Positions 1-10,063 of a DNA stretch of 64,000 nucleotides are shown here, in pieces. The stretch is from Acarospora socialis (Eukaryota; Ascomycota; Lecanoromycetes; Acarosporales; Acarosporaceae), in the NCBI GenBank assembly GCA_025617375.2, contig JAMYGW020000003.1, positions 1,674,001-1,738,000 on the forward strand, given 5' to 3'. The notes under the pieces were generated by a model. It did not search any database. It was not told the origin of the DNA and saw only the letters and a list, made by a program, of their open reading frames with translations. The position numbers and the translations under genes are program-made. Each line of letters opens with the position of its first letter. The stretch's first letter is position 1.

Positions 1-239
1 CTGCATTGTCGTAAAGAGGGCAAGTCGGTCATCTCTCGTAGCGAACAACGTAGCTTCGTACTGTGTAGCGCCCCATAGATTCTGTTTCCTGGACTTCACT
101 GGCTCTGAGAGCCTCAACGTTGACTAATCGCAAATCTAATCCAGCATATATACACTCACAACACAAGAGAGGACAACCGGCAAAGCAAGACCAACATCAT
201 ACCAGCACTTCTACTGAATTGACCACAACCAAAATACCA

Positions 240-2511
240 TCATCTGCCCGTCCTGCGCATTCGTGAGAAGAAATTCCTTACCTTCCCCGCGAAACCTTTG
301 GCTTGTCGACCGCCCTGCAACACCTCCCCAGCGACTCGGACATTCGCCGGCAGCGCACGACCTTGCTGCTCGTTGAGGCTAATGTAACTGTCACGGGGAC
401 CCGGTTCGGCTCGACGACGATGAGCTTGAGGATTGGGATACTCGGGGATTCGCGCAAACTGGAGCCCGTTGCCGATAGCCACATAACCCGGTGGCGGTGG
501 GCGGGGATTCCGCGCGACATCGCACAGGTTGTTGAAGTCAACCCGGTGTCGATAGAACCAGTCCGTTCGCCTAAAGTATCTGTCCCTAAAGCCATCGGCA
601 CTCCTGTATTTTGCCTGCATTTCCTGGGTGAACAGCACCGATGTTTCGGTGAGACCACGTGCGGAAATATCGGCTTGCGCTCGTTGCTCCAGGGCTGTTT
701 GCCCCTCCAGCATTGACTCTGACTTTTCTTTGGTAGTGAGGTATAAACTATGCGCACTGGGTCGATCACGGCCGTCGGGAGCTCTACATTGGTCGACCAG
801 GCGAGTCAATTCTTCAGAGTACGGCCAATAGTCCCAACCCCACCCTTCTTGAAGCCCTTCTAGGAGCAAGGGGACGGTGTGGCTTGGATAGCGTAATTTC
901 GCGCATCGCATGAATTCCATCATCGTGTCTCCCAAAGAATGCACGTCCGAATGACTACCGGGAAACGGGTAAGTAACTTGAGGGTCGCCGCGTAGCTCGG
1001 GTCTCATTTCCTGGCACGCGGGCCATGTTAGAACATTTAACCTTCGGTAGGTGGATTACACTCACCGGCGCGGTAAAGCCTGGCGTTCCTCCCACCCCAT
1101 ACTTTCGTTTGAAGTCACGAATCATCTCATTGGGTATCGTGAACGACATGCCTACCGATGCATATCAGCACTGTCTTGGTCAGACATCAGAATGTTAATG
1201 CCTACCGAAATCTGCCAGCCTCAAGTTAGGGTAATAAGGATTCACCTCAGGGTCAGGAGAGTCCATGAGTACTAATTCAAGTCAGCAAATGCTACTTCAT
1301 GAGTGCGTCTCGTATTTACTGTTCGGCGGTTTCAGATCCGAATGAAGAATTTCCTCCCAACCCTCTTTAGGGTTGGGACCCACACTTCCCCGCTGGCAAT
1401 AGCATAGCGCGGTAGCTATGTTGTAGAATATATGCCAAAGAAAAGCCTCCGGAAAGACAAGACTATGCAAGCAGTATTAGTCGAAGTGCTTCTCAGATGC
1501 TTTAATAAGAGTGATGGCGTACCGTTGCCTGTAATAGAACTCGTGGAGCCTGCCGATATCACCAAGTGGATAGAAGGCATAGATTATCCTCACCCGACGT
1601 TCTTGTTCTAGCGCTGCCCAATCATACACTTCTATGACATTCTTGCAGCCTGCGACATTCAATCTTCGTGTCAAGTGAGCCTCAGAACTATAATCTTTAA
1701 AGAAATCATCGAATCTGGTATTCTTTACGGCCAGTTGATCAAGCGTGGCGTTTTCGCGCTGTCGTTGCCACAGCATCACATCTCCATACCCGCCCTTTCC
1801 CAAAAACTTCTGCGGGGTCCATGTCTCCCTTGGCGGGCCTTGGTCGAGTGTGGCGGCGTCTTCTCGCAAGATTTGTTCTAGATTGTTTGAGCTTGGTGGC
1901 TTGGGCTCATCTTGGTCCGTGAGCTCCTGGAGATAGTATCGCATCGCGTCCTCGGGGAATCCCTCGGAAATAACCTTCCAGATGAATCGTTCAAACCTTT
2001 GTGGAACCCTAGCACCGTGTCGCCTGTGCGCGCCAGGTCCAGTTCCTGTCCCTGGAGTTTGACCAATGGCTCGAAGCTGGCGCTGGCCATTCTCACGGTT
2101 ATGCTTATGGACGTCGCTTCCAATTGTCTTCCTTATGCGGTTCGGCTGCTGCACGGGTGTAGCTCGTCTGGGAGGGCGGCGATTCCCAACCCTATAGACA
2201 CTCCTCTTAACGCCCTGCGTACCAACCCTAGCTCCTACTTGAGGAGGAGGAAGTCCGTATTCTGGCGGAAGGCCCGATGCTTCCAATGTTTCTGCATCAT
2301 TCATGAGTTCTTCGCTCCAGTCTTGCTGTTCAGTTGGGATAATCCAGCCACGCTGGTCGTATTCTTCCAAACCGCCGCCTAAACTTAACTCAAACTCATC
2401 AATTTCTCTGCGCAGCCTACCGCCTCTGAATGGTTGATGGGAGAGATTCTTTGGCTGTTGGCCGAACATGATCGAGTTATTGCGCGCTTTGCGATGATCA
2501 TAAGACTTCAA
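240..2511 (-). CDS. Protein kinase, fungal type, five exons
   Basis: Serine/threonine-type kinase fold; substrate unknown. Model: complement of 240-1010, 1066-1151, 1206-1271, 1320-1462 and 1523-2511, 684 aa, with four introns of 48-60 nt that keep frame. Seen: a Pro/Arg-rich, probably disordered N-terminus (about 1-230); Gly-rich loop GKGGYGDV (238-245); LAVK lysine near 263; catalytic loop HSDLKPPN (370-377); DFG (398-400); GTPGFTAPE (421-429); and a C-terminal tail with basic stretches. The motifs fall on four different exons, which supports the joins. Odd: the HRD arginine is serine (HSD); the catalytic Asp, Lys and DFG Asp are present, so activity is possible but activation-loop control may differ. 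The start at 2511 is the first ATG; Met15 is an alternative. Its 3' end faces the left edge, and IEC3 lies upstream on the same strand. Confidence 0.85.
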
Positions 2512-2909
2512 GTAGGATTTTTTCTACCTCATCTTACTTGAGGACAAGAGTAGGATTGCATAAATTTTGGCACAAAGGCGACGTTGTCCTTCCTAAGTTC
2601 GATTGCGATATTCTGCAAGCGGATCAACCTCAACAACACAAGAGAGACAAAGGGGCCCTCCACATCCGGAAGCGAGGATTCCACAACTATCACAAACCGT
2701 GACTGATGGTTTGATAATCTAGCTTGGAGCATATGATGTTTTGGACTGCGCCGTTTTGGCTTGGGTTTATGTAGCAAAGCTCGTGTTTGTTGGTCAAATA
2801 CCGTAGTTGTGAAAGCCACTTTACCATCTCCCGCACCAGCAAATGATCATCAGATTAAGGCAACTTGAAGTTATCCAGTCCCGCTTCACCAAAGGCTTCA
2901 CTCGGGTCT
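2512..2909. other. Intergenic, kinase promoter and IEC3 3' flank
   Basis: About 400 bp between the kinase start and the IEC3 stop, both on the minus strand. It should hold the IEC3 terminator and kinase promoter. I see no clear TATA box, and the short open frames here look non-coding. Confidence 0.5.
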
Positions 2910-4077
2910 TCAGCTTCCATTGCCAGCTGAGGCAATTTTCCTGGCCTTCTTGCTACCATTCCCGCCATCTTCCCTCTTCCTCTTCGCTGGACGACTACTT
3001 CCACCTTTTGGTCGATAAGGCTCATCTTCTCGTTTCCTTTTGCTTTTCGCGCTTCCCATGCTTTCGCTAATGAGAAAGCCTTCCTCGTCGAGGATCTCAG
3101 GATCTGCCTTGGCCGCGATACTCGGTCTCTTCGGAGTTTTGGAAGAACTCCCTACCTTGGCACTCGACTTGTCTGATACTATCTCATTGTCTTGTAGAAA
3201 CACCTGTGGTTGATGCTTGCGGAGCCAGTTGTAGACCGAAACTGGATTCCGTACTTGAACGTCTTTCTCCTTTTCGAATCCTTTTTCACCCAGGCGTACA
3301 GTGTTGGTTGATGCATTTACGCGCGATAACACCGGCGAGTTTCCAAGGTAGCTATCCAGAGCGAATAGATAGTCGTCCTCATGAGTAGGAGTAAGGTAGC
3401 CAGGAGGGGTGTCTGAGTTAATGTCATCTGGAAGTGTTTCTGCTGCCACTGACGCTAGAGTTGTATGTGGAATCGTCTGAAGGGCGGATAGCGACGTTGG
3501 CTTAATCTTGCTTGCTAGTACGGCTGCGACCTGGCTGTATGCCTTATTAGAGAGCGCGCCAGAAGCAAGGTCGGCCTGAGCTTCCTCCAATGCGGCAGAA
3601 GCAACCAGTGAGTCGTACGGGCCGAGAGTCTGCACGCCATGCTCCTGGGCAGGTATGGTAGAGGGTTCGAGAGATGGAGAGTGAAGGTCGAATCGTAGTT
3701 GAGGAGCGATGTGGCAAGAGTTGTTGATATCAAGCAGTATATCTAGTAATTGACTGGAAAAGACAAGTTCAGCTCTCAGTGCGAATGATAAACCGTATGG
3801 AAACTCACTCATTGCTCTCTTGTAACCTTCTGGCAATGTCTGTAGCTCTTTGCTCCTCCTTGAACAGATTAGTGCTCTCGCGCATCTTATCCTCAAACGT
3901 ATGTTTCATTTTTCGGTACTTCTTCCTGTATCCTGTTAGCTACCTGACACGAACTCATCAAGGTCTTCGATGCGGTAAGTACTTGTAAGATCTGTATGTA
4001 GGCTTCATGTGTGGTTCCAAGAGCTCCGCTGAGGCCTCCACTGCTGGGCCAGCTACAATATCGCCTCCAGATGACAT
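2910..4077 (-). CDS. iec3: INO80 chromatin-remodelling complex subunit IEC3
   Basis: Accessory subunit of the INO80 nucleosome remodeler; acts in the nucleus. Model: complement of 2910-3753, 3809-3925 and 3983-4077, 351 aa; introns 3754-3808 and 3926-3982. The N-terminal 90 residues carry the family signature: RSYKKKYRKMKHTF, then a charged helix, then NDQLLDILLDIN. Both introns fall inside this block and splicing restores it, which is strong support for the model. The middle is low complexity with a conserved-looking DDYLFALDSYL segment. The C-terminus is a Lys/Arg-rich, nuclear-localisation-like tail (KRKRED repeats). The start codon at 4075-4077 was chosen because it leads directly into the family block; an upstream in-frame ATG at 4228-4230 is less likely. 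Divergent from nop13 with about 280 bp between starts. Confidence 0.85.
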
Positions 4078-4354
4078 GCTGTCGGCGATGATGATCTTGT
4101 TATACAGCTGAAGAAAAGCTTCGCGTCGGCGTGGCAGAGTTATGGATGTTACACGGGAATGAATGAAAAGAGCAAGCGATCCCTCGGTGGATGCCGGCCG
4201 CGATGTTGCACACTTGGATTTCTCGGCCAACGGAAAATGTTGCTAGGCCCTCGGCCCTGACATCCTCTAATGCTTTCTCTCATAGTATTCTTCATCCCTG
4301 ATCACAACTTATTGGCAAGAGACAGCCCTGCGGCCGGAGGGCATCTAAACCACC
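4078..4354. promoter_or_regulatory. Shared divergent promoter, iec3 / nop13
   Basis: 277 bp separate the two start codons, so both promoters must lie here or overlap the 5' leaders. No strong TATA box is visible. A bidirectional promoter is inferred from layout only. Confidence 0.5.
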
Positions 4355-5668
4355 ATGACTACTACCACAGCAACTTGTTCCACTGAATACGCTACTGGCG
4401 AATCGCACAGGTCCGAAACACGAGAAGCCGTGGCTTCTTCACCATCACCAGAGCCTTCAAGAAAGCGGAAGCGAGACGTTCATGTCACGGAAGAGATTGA
4501 AATCAGTGTATCCGCGCCAGAACCACCGTCAAAGAAAGCTCTCCGCAAAGCCAAGAAAAACAAGCTCACCGACTTACCAAACCTAGAGAAGTCTTCTTTC
4601 CCAGCAGTCAAATCGGATCTGGAACAGGGCCAGGTGAAGCAGGAAGAGCCAGCAAAACGTTCCGAGTATGGTATATGGATTGGCAACCTTCCTTTCACAG
4701 CTACGAAAGCCGAGATCGTCAAATTTCTTACAGAGAACACCAAAATAGCAGAGGAGATGATTACACGATTGAACATGCCCCCTCCAACAGAGTCAACTAA
4801 ACCCGCTTCTGTACAGAGAAAGAAGCCACAGAACAAGGGCTTTGCATATGTGGATTTATCATCTTCGGAGGCACTGAAAGAGGCATTGGGACTGAGCGAG
4901 AAATTACTTACGGGACGACGAGTATTGATCAAGGATTCGAAGAGTTTTGAGGGTAGACCCGAGAAACCGAAGGATGGCGTCACCGAAGAGTCTGTATCAA
5001 AGCTCGGGAAGAGGCCCAGCAAAAGAGTCTTTGTCGGGAACCTGGGATTCGATACCTCCAGGGACGATCTACAGGAGCATTTTGCGCCTTGCGGAAAGGT
5101 AATCGACGTACACGTTGCAACGTTTGAAGACTCTGGAAAATGTAAAGGGTATGCGTGGATCGAATTCGAGACAATTGATTCCGGGGTGGCGGCAATGAGG
5201 GGATGGGTGAAGCTTTCCGCCACTGGAGAGGACAGTTCGGATACTGAGGACAAGAAAGAGTCCGAGCCCAAAGTTGGAAAGGTCTTGGGAAAGAAAAGAC
5301 CTAATCTGGTAGCAAAGCCGAGGAAATGGTGGGTAAATCGGATGAAAGGGCGGCCATTGAGGATGGAATTTGCAGAAGACAAAGCGTCAAGATACAAGAA
5401 GCGGTTCGGAAAGGAAGGCACTACTTTGAAGGAGTCTTTAGGAAGCGGCGAGCATGCTCACGATGTCACTCGTGTCGAGAATCAGAGTCAATTTGATGGA
5501 AAATCGAGGGTCAAGGTGGTGGAACGGCAGATCAAACCATCATCGAAGCGTCAGGCTTTGAGAAAGGTCGATGCACGAACCATCAAACCCGGAGCTGCAC
5601 TGTCCAACGCTCCGCGACTGACTGGCGCAATTGTTGCAAGCAAGGGCACGAAGAAGACCTTCGATTAA
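4355..5668 (+). CDS. nop13: Nucleolar RNA-binding protein Nop13-like, two RRMs
   Basis: Single-exon 437-aa protein, probably in pre-ribosomal particles of the nucleolus. Seen: an acidic/basic N-terminus with KRKRD and KKALRKAKKNK nuclear-localisation-like clusters; RRM1 about 103-204, with RNP2-like IWIGNLPF and RNP1-like NKGFAYVDL; RRM2 about 223-342, with VFVGNLGF and CKGYAWIEF. RRM2 is interrupted by a charged Ser/Lys-rich insertion before its last strand (PLRMEFAED). The C-terminus is basic. Long RRM1 insertions and the split RRM2 fit Nop13 better than generic two-RRM proteins. No intron is needed. Nop12 and other nucleolar RRM proteins are the main alternatives. Confidence 0.8.
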   Translation: MTTTTATCSTEYATGESHRSETREAVASSPSPEPSRKRKRDVHVTEEIEISVSAPEPPSKKALRKAKKNKLTDLPNLEKSSFPAVKSDLEQGQVKQEEPAKRSEYGIWIGNLPFTATKAEIVKFLTENTKIAEEMITRLNMPPPTESTKPASVQRKKPQNKGFAYVDLSSSEALKEALGLSEKLLTGRRVLIKDSKSFEGRPEKPKDGVTEESVSKLGKRPSKRVFVGNLGFDTSRDDLQEHFAPCGKVIDVHVATFEDSGKCKGYAWIEFETIDSGVAAMRGWVKLSATGEDSSDTEDKKESEPKVGKVLGKKRPNLVAKPRKWWVNRMKGRPLRMEFAEDKASRYKKRFGKEGTTLKESLGSGEHAHDVTRVENQSQFDGKSRVKVVERQIKPSSKRQALRKVDARTIKPGAALSNAPRLTGAIVASKGTKKTFD

Positions 5669-6818
5669 CGACCTACCTAACCTAGGTACCCATTTGGTAC
5701 GCAGACAGGATATCCGCTCATATCTAGCTATCTTCGTACTTGGCTTCACGAGTTTCAAGGCTGCTGCTTGACCACTCCTGCACTGCGTAGTTGGGGTCTA
5801 CAGTCCTAAACGGTCTGGCGGAGTACAGTGCACGCAATAGCATTGCCGCAAACCTGGTGTCTTGTCCTCCAAGTCTGATGCTCTATTTCTACATGTTTCA
5901 GCGTGACTTTCCTCCAATGACATTTCAGATGTCAACACTTTCTATCATGTGGAGACCAAGGCAGGAGCTGAGTGGAGCTTTGAAAGATATATCCAAGACC
6001 CAAACAGCCTGTGGCTTAGATTTGGTTGGAAGGCATGAAACGTAGAGGTGTTCAACTCCCTCACGACATCGTGTTGCTGGTGTGGTTGCCGCAATGGTGG
6101 TGGGTATTTGTGATTCCAATGTCTAGATATCATAGTAACTGAGCACGACGAATCCAACTTATTTTCATATGCCTACCTGAGTGGGAGCCTGTCATCCATC
6201 TCCGAAAATTATGCGCAGACTTAATGCATAAAGAGGACGCCTCGCAAGTCCATATGAAATTGAACGCAGACCATGGTCACTAATTTTACACAAGACCTAA
6301 CTTACTCTGGTCGCCGCGGATCCAGTGCTTGCAAGGCCCTTCGGGGGCCTTCTGGCAAGAGTATCAAGCCGCACAGAAGTCAAATGAAAACTAAAGAATG
6401 TGGCAAGGCTGATTGCCGGAGTCTACCTACTTGGAGGGCTTTGTCATTATTTTCACCTTGACAGGAAGTTCGATGTTCACGGCCTGACGATATCGACATC
6501 TTAGGTTTAGCGGGTATTAGACGAGACACGCGAATTCGATTATGCAACACAACATAACCTACGTTATACGGAGGTATATTCGCTGCCCAAATCGTCACTT
6601 GTTTTTCTTGACTCTCCTTCAACTCCCTTGTTATCGAAATCACCTGTCTAGATCATCCATGCAGACAGGCCTTCACGCACCCAACTGAAATCACTCATCA
6701 GAACTGCAGCATCTGATCTGCTGTTCCCTGTTCTCCAAGGCTCTGTCTGCCTAAATCCGCGATCTACCATCCACGTACAGTGCATCCGAACCCCGCAGCA
6801 GTCGCCTTACCCTTGACC
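5669..6818. other. Intergenic region, no gene seen
   Basis: 1.15 kb between nop13 and the Barentsz-like gene. Open frames here are short, lack codon bias and match no family I know. A Cys-poor, moderately AT-rich spacer; promoter and leader of the downstream gene are expected in its last few hundred bases. Confidence 0.5.
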
Positions 6819-9023
6819 ATGTCTGTCTCTCGCCGCAAGAACCTCATCACCAGCCGGAGACCAGTGGAGGACGAAGGCGAGGAGGAAGAGGGTTCGGTGG
6901 TTGCTGAGCTTGAGGATGACTCCCTCAGCGAGGGCTCTGCCATCAGTGACGCAGACGATGATGCCGATGCAGAGGGCAGTGATGCTACGGACGTGGATGA
7001 TTCTGGGTCACGGGGAGTATCGCACACGAAGCCGAAGGAGAATGGTTACATACGCGAAGAAAAGGGCAGTGGCGAGCAGGAGGCGAAGCCGTCGGCCAGG
7101 GCACCCATCACAGCCGCTACGGCTGATACGGAGGCCATGAGGAACGGGATGGATATTTCGGACGAAATGAATGGAACAGAGGAGATATTGTTCGAGGATA
7201 TGGTTGAGAATCCAGAGTTGCCGCCACCTCAACAAACTGAAGTGCAACACGTGGCTGCGGCTGGGCGGCAAGAAACGTTAGCAGAGAGGAGACGGCGGGA
7301 GCATGACGAGTATCGGAAGAAGCGGGATGCAGACCCTGCCTTCGTTCCAAACCGCGGAGGGTTCTTTATGCACGATCACCGTTCCGCAGCATCTGGGCCG
7401 AATGGGTTCCGGCTCTTCAGCAAGGGAAGGGGTCGAGGACGAGGTTACGTCGGCGGTCCTTTCTCTCCGGCAAGGTGCGTTGAGGCGTAGTCATAGTGTT
7501 CTCTTCCAGCATGGATATCTACTGACATATCACTTTATAGTTACGCCACTCAGCAAGCAGAGCCAACTGATGCACCTTGGACACATGATCTACATGACAC
7601 CGTAACTCAGCAGACTGTAGCTCCAGAATCATCTGTCATCGCTCACACCTCAAGATCTCTCGGCCTTGCGAAGCCTCTTCCTTTTGCTCCGAAATCGACG
7701 CCACCGAATCGCTCCTTTTCTCGGAGTACATGCATTGGGAAGGTGCAGATCAGGGTCTATCTCAAGGGCATGTTGGATCCCGTAACATTCTCGGATGTAC
7801 CCGTCAATCAGCACACACGTCTACCGCATCATCGTCCTCCGCTGCGGCGCGACAAGCCCGTTCGGATATCGTTGCCAGACCAGCCGCCGCGGTACATCTT
7901 CCCTGCTACCGACAGGTCATTCATATTCATCCCGAGAGCCATGCGACCTAATCAGCAAGGATTCGGCCGAGGACGGGGCAGAGGAAGCTTTGGTGCAGCG
8001 GGCGCGCTTTCAAGTCGAAAGACTAGTGCATACGGTGGCAGCAATTACTCTCCTAGCGTGGCAATGAGTCGAAGGTCGTCCTTGGCACGAGAAGTCTCTC
8101 GCGAAGGAATCGTTTCGCCGGCAGGGTCTTCCTTATCACGGCCAAATGGCGTGCCTACAGAACCAGGCAAACCGGTAGTCCGTCTACCGCCTGCATCTCA
8201 GCGTCCTGTCGAAACGTTCAGTCCACTGGAGCAGGTTGCCTCGTCAGATGTGCTTATCCCCGTGTCAAGCCTTCCTCAAGCACAATCTTATCCTCTTCCA
8301 CAGAAGCCTACGTTCCGCGAGAACCGACCGGTACCAATTCCAATGCATCAGCCGCGCCCTCAGAAGGCTGTCTCTGTCGCCGATATTGAGTCTCCGGCGG
8401 GCTTAACCTTTCATCCCCCGCAACAACAGCAACAGCAACCCTTCCACCAGCAAGTTCCACAACATGTCAGTGGTCACATATACTCCCAAGATCAGTCGAT
8501 GTACAATGGTCATTCCCGGCATCCTTCTCATCCGAGCCAGGCATCGACAGGTACACCTCTGTCACAAATCCCAGAACGAGCCATCCATGCGCAACCATTT
8601 CAGCCGTACCCTTATCTACAACCGCAAGGCTTCTATACCCAACAGTACCCGGGGCCCGCTGTGTTCTTCTATCCGCCTCACAGTGGAGACTCGCCTTCCT
8701 TCAACCCAGCAGTTGCCCCAGCGTTGGGCCCGCCTGCCTTCGTACCCAGCCTTCAGCAGTACCCATATGTTGTCCCTGTTTCACCTGCGACTGCGGACCC
8801 GGCCGCACAAGCTGGAACCGTGGCACACGAAAGCAACGGCATGGTCTACTATTATGATACTTCTCAATTGACCGCTACTGCTGGAACGGCAAACGGCTAT
8901 TCTGCCGCTGGTTACACCGTACCACAACCTGGAGGCGTTGTAGGTATGGGTGGGATGATGACTCCTCCAGATGGGTATTATTATCCTCAGGCACATGGAG
9001 GAGTATACTATCCGCCTCAATAG
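6819..9023 (+). CDS. Barentsz/CASC3-type (Btz domain) RNA-binding protein
   Basis: Btz-domain proteins bind eIF4AIII in the exon-junction complex and act in mRNA localisation and decay. Model: 6819-7474 joined to 7541-9023, 712 aa; the 66-nt intron has donor GTGCGT, branch CTGAC and acceptor TATAG. Seen: acidic N-terminus (EDEGEEEEG); Btz core split by the intron, with DPAFVPNRGGFFMHDHR (172-188), an RGRGRG stretch and then APWTHDLHDT (about 231-240). After it come an RG-rich patch (FGRGRGRGSF, about 358), a Gln-run near 512, and a long Pro/Gln/Tyr-rich low-complexity tail. The WxHD and FFMHD elements are the expected eIF4A-contact motifs. The start at 6819 is the first ATG in frame. Confidence 0.8.
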
Positions 9024-10063
9024 TAGGTCTCACCGCTCCGTGAGTTGGTTCTTCTAGGACCGGTTATGGCGTAGCGGCGATCCACGGTATCTCAACTTCT
9101 CACTGCTCACTCGGAGCTTCTGTGTGGATCGCTCTAGATTTCCAGTTGCTGCATTCTAGTGTCTGGCTCAAGGCTGTCGAATATCTTTGGTTTCACTGGT
9201 TGGGTTCGGTGTACATAATTTTCGTTAGTCTCTTCCTATTTTGCTGCAGACCTGACACTCCCCTTGCTCTACAAACGGTCCATGGCGGGCTATGCTGCTC
9301 ATGGGTCGAATACCTGACAGCATGTACGAGTTCGTGCTCGTTTGGCACCTTTACCTTTTAGCAGTTCTGGCCCGTTTCTTGTCCGTGCTTCTTGTATTAT
9401 CCTCTAGGGTGACTCTTCTGGTTCGATGGGGTTGATTTATCAATGCAGTCTCTTGGTTGGCCAGCATATTTTCAATGGATGACAAGTTTTACTGTCAACA
9501 GGAGCTCGAACCTCAACCTACAGCCGGGGTAGCACAGTATGGGCGGATACTCGTTTCATGCCTCTTCCCATAACACCGGCTGCCTGCTCATGTGTCGGTA
9601 GGTATTCCCTTCACTATCTAGCATGATTTCACCGATGTGCAATATCATTCACAGTTACCATCACCTCAGATCAAAGTAAGATACCATTCCAGACGGAGCA
9701 ATTCTTGCTGCAACTACAACCAAGTATATCATGTAACGATCCGTTGGTGATACCGTAGATGAACTCTTACATATCACGCTAAACCTAATTGGATGCTAGA
9801 CTAGGCCTCCACTCGAGGCAATCCCCGCCTCACCTCACCTCAGCCTACACCGAACCTCATCCCTTGCACACCGCAAGGTCATCATCCTTCCTCCTGTTCT
9901 GACTCTGCGATCGACATCTGCGAAACCTGCTGTTCATATCTGCACACTGTTTGAAGCTCACTGCAGCTCTATAAACTTCCCTTTCCACCTGACTCCTAGT
10001 TGGTGAGCTCCGAAGTCCGACGCTTTATTTAAAACACTGTCGTCATCATCTGCAGTGCTCACG
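9024..10063. other. Intergenic region with pyrimidine-rich stretch
   Basis: 1.04 kb holding the 3' flank of the Btz gene and the promoter of the NBR1-like gene. A CT-rich tract lies about 9,800-9,910, upstream of the start, as is common in fungal promoters without TATA. No coding signal recognised. Confidence 0.5.

Noticed and set aside
4480-5421. 313-codon minus-strand frame
   Set aside because: Antisense shadow of the well-supported nop13 gene.
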